Below, in pieces: positions 17,407 to 26,549 of a stretch of 51,889 nucleotides of DNA. This DNA is from Gammaproteobacteria bacterium (GTDB lineage: Bacteria > Pseudomonadota > Gammaproteobacteria > SpSt-1174): contig JARRKE010000021.1 in the NCBI GenBank assembly GCA_037388465.1, positions 1 to 51,889 of the forward strand. The letters are read 5' to 3'. Numbering within the stretch: position 1 is the first letter of the stretch; each line of letters opens with the position of its first letter. The notes under the pieces are model-generated. The model was given only the letters and a program-made list of their open reading frames with translations. It was not told where the DNA came from and made no database searches. Made by a program: the position numbers and the translations under genes.

Positions 17407-17437
17407 TGTGTTATCCGCGGCTTGCAGCAGAGAGCGG

Positions 17438-17467
17438 AGTATCCGACAGTAAGCGCCGATAATTCAA
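17438..17467 (-). promoter_or_regulatory. Possible promoter for pycA-pycB-maf
   Basis: On the minus strand TTGAAT (17462-17467) and GATACT (17438-17443) are 18 bp apart, each matching 4 of 6 consensus bases. It lies about 32 bp upstream of the pycA start. Weak evidence. Confidence 0.35.
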
Positions 17468-17500
17468 GCGCAACTTTCGGATTTTGCAGGTTTTTTCCCT

Positions 17501-17530
17501 TTGACAGCCAGATCGTGAAACAAGTAGAAT
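17501..17530 (+). promoter_or_regulatory. Strong sigma-70 promoter of yceD-rpmF
   Basis: TTGACA at 17501-17506 and TAGAAT at 17525-17530 are separated by 18 bp. The expected transcription start is about 17536-17538, only 2-4 bases before the yceD ATG at 17540, so the transcript would be nearly leaderless. Confidence 0.75.
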
Positions 17531-17539
17531 TCGCGCCCT

Positions 17540-18064
17540 ATGACGTCTGAGCGCTTGCCGGTGCGGTTGAACCCCTTCCGGTTGGTCGAACAGGGGCGGA
17601 TTCTGAAGGGCAGGGTCTCTCTGGCGAAGATGGAGCGGCTGGCCGGCCTGTTGGCGGCGCCTGCCGATACCGCCGAGGTGGAACTGAGGTTCTTCAATTC
17701 CGAAACCGGGCACCCCATGTTGGCCGGCAGTATTTCTGCCGTCCTGACCCTGCTGTGCCAGCGCTGTCTGGAACCCATGCCGTTCAAGGCGGAGGTCCGG
17801 CTCGAACTGTTGCTTGTGCACAGCGATGCCGAGGCCCAGCGTCTGCAGGAAGGGTTCGAGACCCTGCTTGTGGAGGACGAGACCCTGGAGGTTTCGGACC
17901 TGGTCGAGGACGAATTGATGCTGGCCCTGCCGATGGCACCCAGCCATTCGCCGGAACAGTGCGCGGTCAAGCTGGAACAGACGCCTCGGACGAAAGATGA
18001 TGACGCAGCACCCCGGGATGAGGATCGCGACAATCCCTTTGCGGTGCTGAAGCAGATGAAATGA
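17540..18064 (+). CDS. yceD: YceD family (DUF177) 23S rRNA accumulation protein
   Basis: 174 residues, typical length. The family core is seen in LTLLCQRCLEPM (about 70-81) and in the acidic segment VSDLVEDELMLALPMAP (about 118-134) followed by a Pro/charged tail. E. coli YceD is needed for normal 23S rRNA accumulation and is always next to rpmF. No ribosome site is available because the promoter -10 box lies 10 bp before the ATG. Confidence 0.92.
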   Translation: MTSERLPVRLNPFRLVEQGRILKGRVSLAKMERLAGLLAAPADTAEVELRFFNSETGHPMLAGSISAVLTLLCQRCLEPMPFKAEVRLELLLVHSDAEAQRLQEGFETLLVEDETLEVSDLVEDELMLALPMAPSHSPEQCAVKLEQTPRTKDDDAAPRDEDRDNPFAVLKQMK

Positions 18065-18079
18065 TTGGAGTAACAGACC

Positions 18080-18274
18080 ATGGCCGTTCAGCAGAATCGT
18101 AAAACCCGCTCCAAGCGTGGCATGCGCCGCGCCCACGATGCGCTCAAGACTCCCGCGTTGTCCGTCGACCCGACGACCGGCGAGACCCATCTGCGCCACC
18201 ACATGACGCCGGACGGCTTCTACCGTGGCAAGCAGATCATCAAGAACGTGGTCGAAGTTGAAGACGAAGACTGA
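18080..18274 (+). CDS. rpmF: 50S ribosomal protein L32
   Basis: 64 residues, basic N-terminus ([21 protein letters not shown]) followed by [17 protein letters not shown]. The form lacks zinc-binding cysteines, as in other gammaproteobacteria. Fifteen bp downstream of yceD with a GGAG ribosome site; cotranscription with yceD is standard. Confidence 0.98.
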   Translation: MAVQQNRKTRSKRGMRRAHDALKTPALSVDPTTGETHLRHHMTPDGFYRGKQIIKNVVEVEDED

Positions 18275-18302
18275 AGTCGAAGTCGGCAATGAACTGACCA
18301 GA

Positions 18303-18331
18303 TCGCGGGATTAGATCCCGCGATTTTCTTT
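18303..18331 (+). terminator. Intrinsic terminator/attenuator between rpmF and plsX
   Basis: TCGCGGGA (18303-18310), loop TTAGA, TCCCGCGA (18316-18323), then TTTTCTTT (18324-18331). Perfect 8-bp GC-rich stem with a U tract, ending 6 bp before the plsX ATG. It would separate rpmF from the fatty-acid genes unless read through. Confidence 0.85.
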
Positions 18332-18337
18332 GGACCT

Positions 18338-19366
18338 ATGTCTACTATCTATCGCATTGCACTTGACGCCATGGGTGGCGATCACGGTGTCGGGGTGGTC
18401 GTGCCTGCCGCACTGGACGCCGTCGACCGCTATCCCGACCTGAAGCTGATTCTGGTCGGTGACCGCGCCGTCATCGAAAAGGCCCTGAGCGAGAACCACG
18501 CCGGCGAATCGGAGCGGCTGGAGATCCGCCATGCCAGTCAGTCGGTGGACATGGGCGAACCGCCGGCGCTCGCGCTGCGTAACAAGAAAGACTCGTCCAT
18601 GCGCGTGGCGATCAATATGCTCAAGGCGGGCGAGGCCGACGCCTGCGTCAGCGCCGGCAATACCGGCGCCCTGATGGCCACCGCCAAGTACGTGCTCAAG
18701 ACCCTGCCCGGCATCGACCGCCCGGCGATCTGCACCGCGCTGCCCTCGGTGTACGGTCATACCCACATGCTCGACCTGGGCGCCAACGTGGATTGCACGG
18801 CCGACCAGCTTTATCAGTTCGCCATGATGGGCTCGGTGCTGGCCAGCGCCGTGGACAATAAAAAAGCGCCGCGCGTGGGCCTGCTCAATGTCGGGCAGGA
18901 GGCCATCAAGGGCAACGACACGGTGAAGGAGGCCGGCGACATGCTGGCCGACAGCCCCCTGAACTATATTGGTTTTGTCGAGGGCGACGACATCTATCTG
19001 TCCGACGTGGACGTGGTCGTCTGCGACGGGTTCGTCGGCAACGTCTCCGTTAAGACCAGCGAAGGCGTGGCCAAGATGGTGGGGCATGTCCTCAAGCAGG
19101 TGATCAAGGAAAACCTGCTGTACAAGGCGTTGGCGGTGGTGACGCTGCCGCTGCTGCGCAATCTGCGCAAGCAGATCGATCCCCGTCAGTACAACGGCGC
19201 CAGCCTGCTGGGTCTGCAGGGCATCGTGGTCAAGAGCCACGGCGGTTCCGACCGGGTGTCGTTCGGCTATGCCATCCGCATTGCCCGCATCGAGGCGCAG
19301 AAGAACATCCCGCAGCTCATCGACAAGCAACTCGAAGTGCTGCTGTCGCAGAAGAAGGCCAGCTGA
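18338..19366 (+). CDS. plsX: Phosphate acyltransferase PlsX
   Basis: 342 residues. [11 protein letters not shown] near the start is the family signature, with TGALMA and [13 protein letters not shown] further on. PlsX converts acyl-ACP to acyl-phosphate for phospholipid synthesis and works peripherally at the membrane. It lies directly downstream of a terminator hairpin with only a GGA-like ribosome site, so expression may depend on readthrough. fabH follows after 5 bp. Confidence 0.97.
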   Translation: MSTIYRIALDAMGGDHGVGVVVPAALDAVDRYPDLKLILVGDRAVIEKALSENHAGESERLEIRHASQSVDMGEPPALALRNKKDSSMRVAINMLKAGEADACVSAGNTGALMATAKYVLKTLPGIDRPAICTALPSVYGHTHMLDLGANVDCTADQLYQFAMMGSVLASAVDNKKAPRVGLLNVGQEAIKGNDTVKEAGDMLADSPLNYIGFVEGDDIYLSDVDVVVCDGFVGNVSVKTSEGVAKMVGHVLKQVIKENLLYKALAVVTLPLLRNLRKQIDPRQYNGASLLGLQGIVVKSHGGSDRVSFGYAIRIARIEAQKNIPQLIDKQLEVLLSQKKAS

Positions 19367-19371
19367 CGTCA

Positions 19372-20337
19372 ATGTATGCACGGATAACCGGGACCGGCAG
19401 TCATCTTCCTGAACGGATACTGACCAACCACGATCTGGAAAAGATGGTGGAAACCACGGATGAATGGATCCGGGAACGGACCGGCATCAAGAAACGCCAC
19501 CTCGCCGCCGACGGCGAAACCACCTGCGATCTGGCCGAGGCCGCAGCGCGCCGCGCGCTGGAGATGGCGGGGCGCAAGCCGCGCGAGGTCGATCTCATCG
19601 TGGTGGCGACCACCACGCCCGACCGTATCTTTCCCAGCACCGCCTGTCTGCTTCAGCAGCGTCTCGACATCCACGGCTGCGCCGCATTCGATATCCAAGC
19701 GGTGTGCACCGGTTTCGTCTATGCGCTCGGCGTGGTCGACAAATTCATCCGTGCCGGCAGTGCCAAGTGCGCGCTGGTCATCGGTGCGGAAACCCTGTCC
19801 CGCATCATCGACTGGAAGGATCGCGGCACCTGCGTGCTGTTCGGCGACGGCGCCGGTGCCGTGGTGGTCGAGGCCAGCGAGGAGCCGGGCATTCTTTCCA
19901 CCCACCTGCATGCCGACGGCAGCTTCGAAAGCCTGCTGACCGTGCCCTACGGCGTTTCGCAGGGCATCGACAGGATGCTGGCCGGCGAGGCCTACATCCA
20001 GATGAAGGGTAACGAGGTGTTCCGCGTGGCGGTGAACACCCTGGGCCGTATCGTCGACGAAACCCTGGATGCCAACGGCATGGCCAAGAGCGACATCGAC
20101 TGGCTGGTGCCTCACCAGGCCAACATCCGCATCATTTCCGCGACCGCGCGCAAGCTCGGCATGTCGATGGAAAACGTCGTGGTGACCGTGGACGAACACG
20201 GCAACACCTCGGCCGCGTCGATCCCCCTGGCCCTGGACGCCGCCGTGCGCGACGGCCGGATCAAAACCGGCGAGACGGTGCTGATGGAGGCCTTCGGCGG
20301 CGGCTTTACCTGGGGTTCGGCCCTATTGCGTTTCTGA
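19372..20337 (+). CDS. fabH: Beta-ketoacyl-ACP synthase III
   Basis: 321 residues. Catalytic Cys112 in AVCTGF, His in VPHQANIRI (about 247) and Asn in HGNTSAAS (about 277) complete the triad. It condenses acetyl-CoA with malonyl-ACP to start fatty-acid synthesis. Normally fabD, fabG, acpP and fabF follow; here the next genes are a CYTH protein and a glycosylase, so the rest of the fab cluster is elsewhere. Confidence 0.97.
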   Translation: MYARITGTGSHLPERILTNHDLEKMVETTDEWIRERTGIKKRHLAADGETTCDLAEAAARRALEMAGRKPREVDLIVVATTTPDRIFPSTACLLQQRLDIHGCAAFDIQAVCTGFVYALGVVDKFIRAGSAKCALVIGAETLSRIIDWKDRGTCVLFGDGAGAVVVEASEEPGILSTHLHADGSFESLLTVPYGVSQGIDRMLAGEAYIQMKGNEVFRVAVNTLGRIVDETLDANGMAKSDIDWLVPHQANIRIISATARKLGMSMENVVVTVDEHGNTSAASIPLALDAAVRDGRIKTGETVLMEAFGGGFTWGSALLRF

Positions 20338-20350
20338 CCCGGGGTTCCCC

Positions 20351-20839
20351 ATGGGACGCGAGGTCGAACGCAAATTCCTGGTGATCTCCGAGGCCTGGCG
20401 CGACCGGGTCGACCGTTCCGTACGTTACCGGCAGGGCTACCTCAATCAGAGCGGCAACGCCTCGGTGCGCGTGCGCGTCTCCGATCAAAAGGCGCATCTC
20501 AACATCAAGGGCGCCACCCTGGGCGTCGAGCGCCAGGAATACGAGTACGAGATTCCGCTCGCCGAGGCGCACGAGATCCTGTCGACCCTCTGCGAGGGGC
20601 CGCTGATCGAAAAGACCCGCCATTATGTCGAGCATGCCGGCCATGTCTGGGAAGTGGACGTGTTCGAGGGCGACAACGCGGGCCTCGTCGTCGCCGAGAT
20701 CGAGCTGGCCGAACCGGAGGAGGCCTTCGAGCGGCCGGACTGGCTGGGTGAAGAGGTCTCGCACGATCCGCGTTATTACAACGTCTGCCTGGTCAAACAT
20801 CCTTACAAGGATTGGAACGAGTCGGAGACAGGCCGGTGA
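20351..20839 (+). CDS. CYTH-domain triphosphate tunnel metalloenzyme
   Basis: 162 residues, all one CYTH domain. The metal-binding ExExK signature is E-V-E-R-K at 4-8; the rest of the tunnel carries alternating charged residues (VRVRVSDQKAHLNIKG, EYEYEIPL, EVDVFEG, EIELAEP). Short stand-alone members of this type (for example the Nitrosomonas europaea enzyme) are tripolyphosphatases, so inorganic triphosphate hydrolysis is likely; adenylate cyclase activity is less likely. It is 13 bp after fabH with a poor ribosome site. Confidence 0.9.
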   Translation: MGREVERKFLVISEAWRDRVDRSVRYRQGYLNQSGNASVRVRVSDQKAHLNIKGATLGVERQEYEYEIPLAEAHEILSTLCEGPLIEKTRHYVEHAGHVWEVDVFEGDNAGLVVAEIELAEPEEAFERPDWLGEEVSHDPRYYNVCLVKHPYKDWNESETGR

Positions 20840-20849
20840 GGTGTAAAGC

Positions 20850-21494
20850 GTGAACGAAGTCGCGTTCGATCCGGACTGCCGCCGCTGCGATCGCCTGGCG
20901 GACTTCATGGATGGCGTGAAGGCCGATCATCCCGAATACCATTGCCGGCCGGTTGCGCCGTTCGGGGATGCGAATCCCAAACTGCTGATCGTCGGGCTGG
21001 CACCGGGCATGCACGGCGCCAATGCCAGCGGACGTCCGTTCACGGGCGACTACGCCGGCATCCTGCTGTACGAGACGCTGCACAAGTACGGTTTCGGCAG
21101 CCGTCCGGTATCGGAGCACGCCGGGGATGGCTTGAAGCTGCGCGGCGCACGCATCACCAACGCCGTGAAATGCCTGCCGCCCGAAAACAAGCCGACCACC
21201 GAAGAGGTGCGCAACTGCCTCGGTTACCTGCGCGCGGAGATCGAGGGATTGAGGGAGGATGCCGTGCTGCTCGCCCTGGGCAGCATCGCGCATAACGCGG
21301 TCTTGAAATGCCTGGGTGAAAAGCAGAGTGCGTACCGTTTTGCGCACGGCGCGGTGCACCGCCTGGGCGACGGCCGGCGGTTGATCGATTCGTATCACTG
21401 CAGTCGCTACAATACCAACACCGGCCGCCTCACGGAGGCCATGTTTCACGAGGTGTTCGAGCAGGCACGCGCCCTGATCGAAGCGCGCGACTAA
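20850..21494 (+). CDS. Uracil-DNA glycosylase, family 5 (UdgB) type
   Basis: 214 residues from a GTG. Iron-sulphur cysteines start in CRRCDRL (about 10-16) with more near CLPP and NCLGYL. The active-site stretch GLAPGMHGANASGRPFTGD (about 50-68) is characteristic of UDGb enzymes, which lack the catalytic Asp/Asn of family 1. Motif 2 reads SYHCSRYNTNTGRLT, with Cys where many relatives have Pro or Val. It removes uracil and other deaminated bases from DNA. Next to uvrC, another repair gene, but 20 bp separates them without overlap. Confidence 0.88.
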   Translation: MNEVAFDPDCRRCDRLADFMDGVKADHPEYHCRPVAPFGDANPKLLIVGLAPGMHGANASGRPFTGDYAGILLYETLHKYGFGSRPVSEHAGDGLKLRGARITNAVKCLPPENKPTTEEVRNCLGYLRAEIEGLREDAVLLALGSIAHNAVLKCLGEKQSAYRFAHGAVHRLGDGRRLIDSYHCSRYNTNTGRLTEAMFHEVFEQARALIEARD

Positions 21495-21514
21495 GCGCTG
21501 CTACAGTTCCGCCC

Positions 21515-23268
21515 ATGTCGGAAGGTTTCGATTCCAAATCCTTTTTGAAGGCGCTCACCCATCGACCGGGCGTGTACCGCATGCTCGGCCCGGACCGCGA
21601 GATCCTGTACGTCGGCAAGGCCAAGGACCTGCGCAAACGCGTTTCGAGTTATTTCCGGCGCAATCAGCCCAGCCCGCGCATCGCCTCCATGGTGCGCCAG
21701 ATCCAGGGCATCGAGGTTACGGTCACCAATACCGAGGCCGAAGCGCTGCTGCTGGAGAGCAATCTCATCAAGCAGCACCGGCCGCGCTACAACGTCATAT
21801 TCCGGGACGACAAGAGCTATCCCTATATCTACATGGCGACGGAGCATCCGTTCCCGCGCCTCGGGTTTCATCGCGGCGCACGCCGCGGCAAGGGCCGCTA
21901 TTTTGGTCCCTATCCGAGCGCGGCCGCGGTGCGCGAAACCCTCGACCTGCTGCAAAAGGTGTTTCGCGTGCGCCAGTGCGAGGACAGCTTTTACAACAAC
22001 CGCTCGCGTCCCTGCCTGCAGTACCAGATCAAGCGCTGCGCGGGCCCCTGCGTGGGGCTGGTCTCGGCGGAGGATTATGCGCAGGACGTGGCCCACACCA
22101 TCCAGTTTCTGGAAGGGCGCAGCAGCGACGTGATCGACGATCTGGTGCGGCAGATGGATGCCGCCGCCGAGCAGCTCAAGTACGAACGCGCCGCGGTATT
22201 GCGAGACCAGATCGAGAATCTGCGCAAGGTGGCGTCACAGCAATACGTCACCGCCGAGGCCGGTGATGTCGACCTGTTCGCCTGCGAGGTCAGCGCCAGC
22301 AGCGCCTGCGTGCAGGTATTCAACATCCGCCACGGCCACAACCTGGGCAACCGCAGTTATTTCCCCGCGAAGTGCCGGGGGAGATCCTCGCCAGCCATGC
22401 CCTGATGGACGAGGCGGCGCTTGCCGAGATGCTCAGCGACAAGCAGGGCCGCAAGGTCAGCATCGCCACGCGCCTGCGCGGCACCCGCGCGCGCTGGATG
22501 AAGCTGGCACGGCAGAACGCGCAGCACGCCCTGGCCGCGCGCCTGGCGTTGCACGGCAACCAGCAGGCCCGCATCGTCGCGCTGCAGGAGGCTCTGGGGT
22601 TGGAGGCGCCGCCCGCGCGCATCGAGTGCTTCGACATCAGCCACACGCAGGGCGAGGCGACGGTGGCCTCCTGCGTGGTGTTCGGCCCCGAAGGACCGGT
22701 CAAGAGCGCCTACCGGCGTTTCAACATCGAGGGGATCGAGCCCGGCGACGACTACGGGGCCATGAAGCAGGCGCTGACCCGGCGCTATGCGCGCCTGGTG
22801 AAAGGCGAGGGTACCCTGCCGGACGTGCTGCTGATCGACGGCGGACGCGGCCAGGTGCGGCAGGCGCTGGACGTGTTGACGGAGCAGGGCGTCCAGGGTG
22901 TCCGCCTGATCGGAGTGGCCAAGGGCGAGGGGCGACGTCCCGAGCTCGACCGGCTCGTGTTGAGCGATGCCAAGACCATGATTAAACTGCCTGGAGATTC
23001 CAAGGCTATGCACCTGATCCAGCAGGTTCGCGACGAGGCGCACCGGTTCGCCATAACGGGACACCGCGCCCAGCGTGCACGCCGCCGCAGCACGTCGCCG
23101 CTGGAACAGATTGCGGGTCTCGGTCCCAAGCGCCGACAGGCGTTGCTGCGGCAGTTCGGCGGGTTGCGCGGCGTGACCCAGGCCGGCGTCGAGGAGCTGG
23201 CCAAGGTGCCCGGCATCAGCAAGCACCTGGCCCAGCAGGTTTACGACCATTTTCACAGTGACGCCTGA
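21515..23268 (+). pseudogene. uvrC: Excinuclease ABC subunit C, disrupted (frameshift plus internal deletion)
   Basis: Two overlapping frames: 21515-22405 (296 aa) and 22372-23268 (298 aa from a GTG). The first holds the GIY-YIG nuclease (PGVYRMLG...ILYVGKAKDLRKR) and the UVR domain (about 200-235). It then leaves the family after NRSYFP and runs 12 unrelated residues to a stop. The second starts in the family at VPGEIL and carries the RNase-H-like nuclease (ECFDISHTQGEATVASCVVF) and the C-terminal HhH domain (GLGPKRRQALL, VPGISKHLAQQV). E. coli UvrC has about 28 residues between those joints; here FP-RE-VPGEIL is nearly contiguous, so about 25-30 codons are missing and the shift suggests a deletion of 3n+1 bases near 22363-22372. 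Either a real lesion, leaving nucleotide-excision repair impaired, or an assembly error. Both halves otherwise look intact. Confidence 0.9.
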
Positions 23269-23829
23269 ATGCAATTTACTCTGAACCTTCCGAACCTGCT
23301 GACCCTGGCGCGGATCGTCCTGATCCCGCTGATGGTGCTGGTCTTTTATCTGCCGTTCACCTGGGTCGGGCCGGCCAGCGCCGCCATTTTCGCCCTGGCC
23401 GGCTTTACCGACTGGCTGGACGGTTTTCTGGCCCGTTATCTTAAACAGTCCTCGCACTTCGGCGCCTTTCTCGATCCGGTGGCGGACAAGCTCATCGTTG
23501 CGGTCGCGCTCATCCTGCTGGTCGACCAGCACCGCTCCTTTTTCCTGGCCATCGCCGCCATGATCATCATCGGCCGCGAGATCACCATTTCCGCGCTGCG
23601 CGAATGGATGGCGCACGTGGGCGCGCGCCATCGGGTGGCGGTCTCCTTCGTGGGCAAGGTGAAGACCGCCATGCAGATGCTGGCCATCGTGCTGCTGCTT
23701 TACCAGCTGCCCCTGTTCGGCTATCCCACCTATAAAATCGGTCTGGTGGCACTTTACGTGGCCGCCCTGCTGACGCTGTGGTCGATGGTGCAGTACATGA
23801 TTGCCGCCATGAGCCGAGATCAGGCTTGA
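23269..23829 (+). CDS. pgsA: CDP-diacylglycerol-glycerol-3-phosphate 3-phosphatidyltransferase
   Basis: 186 residues. The CDP-alcohol phosphotransferase motif is complete: D51-G52-x2-A55-R56-x8-G65-x3-D69-x3-D73. Several hydrophobic helices make it an inner-membrane protein. It forms phosphatidylglycerol phosphate, the committed step to phosphatidylglycerol and cardiolipin. The ATG directly follows the uvrC stop, as in the uvrC-pgsA pairing of E. coli. Confidence 0.97.
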   Translation: MQFTLNLPNLLTLARIVLIPLMVLVFYLPFTWVGPASAAIFALAGFTDWLDGFLARYLKQSSHFGAFLDPVADKLIVAVALILLVDQHRSFFLAIAAMIIIGREITISALREWMAHVGARHRVAVSFVGKVKTAMQMLAIVLLLYQLPLFGYPTYKIGLVALYVAALLTLWSMVQYMIAAMSRDQA

Positions 23830-23853
23830 CAGGAACGCGTTTCCGCCTAGAAT
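23826..23853 (+). promoter_or_regulatory. Promoter of tRNA-Gly overlapping the pgsA stop codon
   Basis: TTGACA (23826-23831) contains the pgsA TGA stop; TAGAAT (23848-23853) follows after 16 bp. The mature tRNA begins 15 bp after the -10. The GC-rich discriminator (AGGCAGCC) is typical of stable-RNA promoters under stringent control. Confidence 0.75.
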
Positions 23854-23868
23854 AGGCAGCCGCTTCGG

Positions 23869-23944
<76 letters not shown>

Positions 23945-23954
23945 GAATTTCATC

Positions 23955-23982
23955 AAACCTCGGCCAGTCCGAGGTTTTTTCT
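23955..23982 (+). terminator. Intrinsic terminator after tRNA-Gly
   Basis: AAACCTCGG (23955-23963), loop CCAGT, CCGAGGTTT (23969-23977), continuing into a TTTTTTCTT tract. It ends the tRNA-Gly transcript before tRNA-Cys, which must then have its own start. Confidence 0.9.
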
Positions 23983-24006
23983 TGTCCGGGGGCGGCATGG
24001 TATGAT
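23978..24006 (+). promoter_or_regulatory. Possible promoter of tRNA-Cys
   Basis: TATGAT at 24001-24006 is a good -10, 16 bp before tRNA-Cys. TTTCTT at 23978-23983 is a weak -35 at 17-bp spacing and lies in the T tract of the preceding terminator. Supported mainly by the -10 and by the need for a start after the terminator. Confidence 0.5.
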
Positions 24007-24022
24007 GCCGGCCCTGCGCGAC

Positions 24023-24096
24023 GGCTGGGTGGCAGAGTGGTTATGCAGCGGCCTGCAAAGCCGTGGACGCCGGTTCGATTCCGACCCCAGCCTCCA
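24023..24096 (+). tRNA. cysT: tRNA-Cys (GCA)
   Basis: 74 nt with encoded CCA. Acceptor GGCTGGG/CCCAGCC, discriminator T (required for CysRS identity), anticodon GCA at 24055-24057. Confidence 0.98.
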
Positions 24097-24177
24097 TTTT
24101 CCCTTGGTTTTGTCCTTTGGCCCGGCCTGCGCCCTGCAGCGGGAAGCTGTGTAAAGGGCATACGCGGCTGACGCTTG

Positions 24178-24264
24178 GCCCGGATGGCGGAATTGGTAGA
24201 CGCAAGGGACTTAAAATCCCTCGGCCGTAAGGCCATGCCGGTTCGACCCCGGCTCCGGGCACCA
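24178..24264 (+). tRNA. leuZ: tRNA-Leu (TAA)
   Basis: 87 nt with a long variable arm (CGGCCGTAAGGCC) typical of class II tRNA. Acceptor GCCCGGA/TCCGGGC, discriminator A, encoded CCA, anticodon TAA at 24212-24214. Confidence 0.98.
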
Positions 24265-24302
24265 TCCGTCTCCTGCATCTGTGATAGGATACGCGGCCTC
24301 AA

Positions 24303-24336
24303 TTCGGGGCTGTGCGGCCTTCCGGACATCCCCGAA
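24303..24336 (+). other. Hairpin between tRNA-Leu and 4.5S RNA
   Basis: TTCGGGG (24303-24309) and CCCCGAA (24330-24336) enclose 20 nt that hold a further CGG/CCG pairing. No T tract follows. It may be part of the 4.5S precursor leader or a processing site. A possible -10 (TAGGAT, 24285-24290) lies just upstream. Confidence 0.4.
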
Positions 24337-24349
24337 AACACCGGGTTAT

Positions 24350-24464
<115 letters not shown>

Positions 24465-24511
24465 AAACGGTATAGTCAATCTCCCTTGCCGACCAAAATC
24501 CCTCAACCGGA

Positions 24512-26182
24512 ATGAGTTACCAGGTCCTCGCCCGCAAGTGGCGGCCCCGCAATTTCCAGGAAATGGTGGGGCAGCAGCATGTTCTGCGTGCGCTGGTGAA
24601 TGCCCTCGACCAGGGTCGCCTGCATCATGCGTATCTGTTCACCGGTACCCGCGGGGTGGGCAAGACCACGCTGGCGCGCATCATCGCCAAGTGCCTCAAT
24701 TGCGAGACGGGTGTGACCTCCACCCCCTGCGGCGTATGCGACAGCTGCCGGGAGATCGACGAAGGCCGTTTCCTCGATCTGATCGAGGTGGACGCCGCCT
24801 CGCGCACCAAGGTCGAGGATACCCGCGAGCTGCTGGAGAACGTCCAGTACGCCCCCACGCGGGGTCGCTACAAGGTGTACCTCATCGACGAGGTGCACAT
24901 GCTCTCCGGACACAGCTTCAACGCGCTGCTCAAGACGCTTGAGGAGCCGCCGCCGCACGTCAAATTCCTGCTGGCCACCACCGATCCGCAGCGTCTGCCG
25001 GTGACGGTGCTGTCCCGCTGCCTGCAATTCAATCTCAAGCGCCTGCCGGCGGAAATGATCGCGGAGCATCTGGCCAAGCTGCTGGACGCCGAGAAGATCC
25101 AAGCGGAACCCGCCGCCTTGCGCCAGCTGGCGCTGGCCGCCGACGGCAGTATGCGCGACGCGCTGAGCCTGCTGGATCAGGCCATCGCCTTCGGGGAAGG
25201 TGCGGTGCGCGAGCCCGAGGTGCTGGATATGCTGGGCGGTATCTCCCGCGAGCACGTCCACGCGCTGCTGAATACGCTGGCGGCAGGAGACGGTTCGCAC
25301 CTGCTGTCGGAGGTGGCGAAGCTCGCCGAACAGGCGCCGGACTACAGCGCGGTGCTTGCGGATCTGATCACCCTGCTGCAGCAAATCGCCCTGATCCAGC
25401 AGGTGCCGGAATTGAGCGACGAACGCGTCGACGAGCCCGAACTGATCCGGCAGCTCGCGACCACGCTGAGTCCGGAAGACGTCCAGCTGTACTATCAGAT
25501 CGCCCTGATGGGGCGGCGTGATCTGCCGCTGTCGCCCGATCCGCGCGGTGGTTTCGAAATGGTGCTGCTGCGCATGCTGGCGTTTCGTCCCGATGCTGCG
25601 GCCGAATCCACCGGCGGCAGCCGGCCTGGCGGTGCCGCGCGCCCCGCGCCGTCAGCCGGGAACCCGTCCGCGCCGCCGGCGAAGCCGGCGAGTGCGCCCA
25701 AGGCCTCGTATGCCGAGCCCGCACCGGCGGCTCCCCGGGTGAGCGAACCGCCACCTGCCGAGCGGACGCCTCCCAGGCCGGCGCCGGCCCGTGCCGCGGA
25801 TCCCAACGCGCCCTGGACCGAGGTGGTACCCGCCTTGGGCCTTACCGGCATGAGCCTGCAGCTGGCCAACCACTGCATGCCGGCCGGCCGCGACGGCAAG
25901 GCCTTCAAACTCAAGTTGTCCCGCGAACACGAAAGCCTGCTCGGGCCGCGTTCCGTCGAGCGCCTGGAGCAGGCGTTGTGCGACTATTATCAGGATGCGC
26001 TCAAGCTCAGTGTCGAGGTCGTCGATGAACTGACCGAGACGCCCGCGGCGGTCGCCCAGCGCAACGACGCAGCGCGGGAAAACGAGGCCCGTGAGGCCAT
26101 CGAACAGGACCCGGTTGCACATGCGCTGCAGGAAACCTTCGGCGCCGAGCTGATAACCGGCTCCATCAAACCCATCACCTGA
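24512..26182 (+). CDS. dnaX: DNA polymerase III subunit tau (clamp loader)
   Basis: 556 residues. Walker [10 protein letters not shown] at 45-53; zinc site C64, C73, C76, C79; DEVHMLSG as Walker B; sensor and lid domains to about 365. A Pro/Ala-rich linker (about 370-440) precedes the C-terminal alpha-binding domain. It loads the sliding clamp and ties polymerase cores together. No A-rich slippery heptamer like that of E. coli dnaX is present, so gamma is not obviously made by frameshifting. dnaX-ybaB-recR is the conserved order. Confidence 0.97.
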   Translation: MSYQVLARKWRPRNFQEMVGQQHVLRALVNALDQGRLHHAYLFTGTRGVGKTTLARIIAKCLNCETGVTSTPCGVCDSCREIDEGRFLDLIEVDAASRTKVEDTRELLENVQYAPTRGRYKVYLIDEVHMLSGHSFNALLKTLEEPPPHVKFLLATTDPQRLPVTVLSRCLQFNLKRLPAEMIAEHLAKLLDAEKIQAEPAALRQLALAADGSMRDALSLLDQAIAFGEGAVREPEVLDMLGGISREHVHALLNTLAAGDGSHLLSEVAKLAEQAPDYSAVLADLITLLQQIALIQQVPELSDERVDEPELIRQLATTLSPEDVQLYYQIALMGRRDLPLSPDPRGGFEMVLLRMLAFRPDAAAESTGGSRPGGAARPAPSAGNPSAPPAKPASAPKASYAEPAPAAPRVSEPPPAERTPPRPAPARAADPNAPWTEVVPALGLTGMSLQLANHCMPAGRDGKAFKLKLSREHESLLGPRSVERLEQALCDYYQDALKLSVEVVDELTETPAAVAQRNDAARENEAREAIEQDPVAHALQETFGAELITGSIKPIT

Positions 26183-26204
26183 ATCACGATCGGAAGGTAA
26201 GGCT

Positions 26205-26528
26205 ATGAAAGGTGGAATAGGTAACCTGATGAAGCAGGCCCAGAAGATGCAGGCCGATATGGCCAAGGCCCAGGAAGAGATCGCCCAGATGGAAGTCACC
26301 GGCCAGGCCGGCGGCGGCATGGTCAGCGTGGTCATCAACGGCAAGCACGAAGTGAAGCGGGTCAGTATCGACGACAGCCTGATCGGCGACGACAAGGAAA
26401 TGCTGGAAGACCTGATCGCGGCGGCCTTCAACGACGCCTCGCACAAGCTCGAAGAGGTCTCCCGGGAAAAACTGTCCGGCATGACGGCCGGTCTCAAGCT
26501 GCCGCCGGGGATGAACCTGCCCTTTTGA
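26205..26528 (+). CDS. ybaB: YbaB/EbfC nucleoid-associated protein
   Basis: 107 residues. [21 protein letters not shown] begins the long N-terminal helix and [20 protein letters not shown] the strand region typical of EbfC dimers. It binds DNA without strict sequence preference. It has a good ribosome site (GGAAGGTAAGG) and lies between dnaX and recR. Confidence 0.96.
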   Translation: MKGGIGNLMKQAQKMQADMAKAQEEIAQMEVTGQAGGGMVSVVINGKHEVKRVSIDDSLIGDDKEMLEDLIAAAFNDASHKLEEVSREKLSGMTAGLKLPPGMNLPF

Positions 26529-26549
26529 CCCGCCTGCGCGTAAGCCGTC

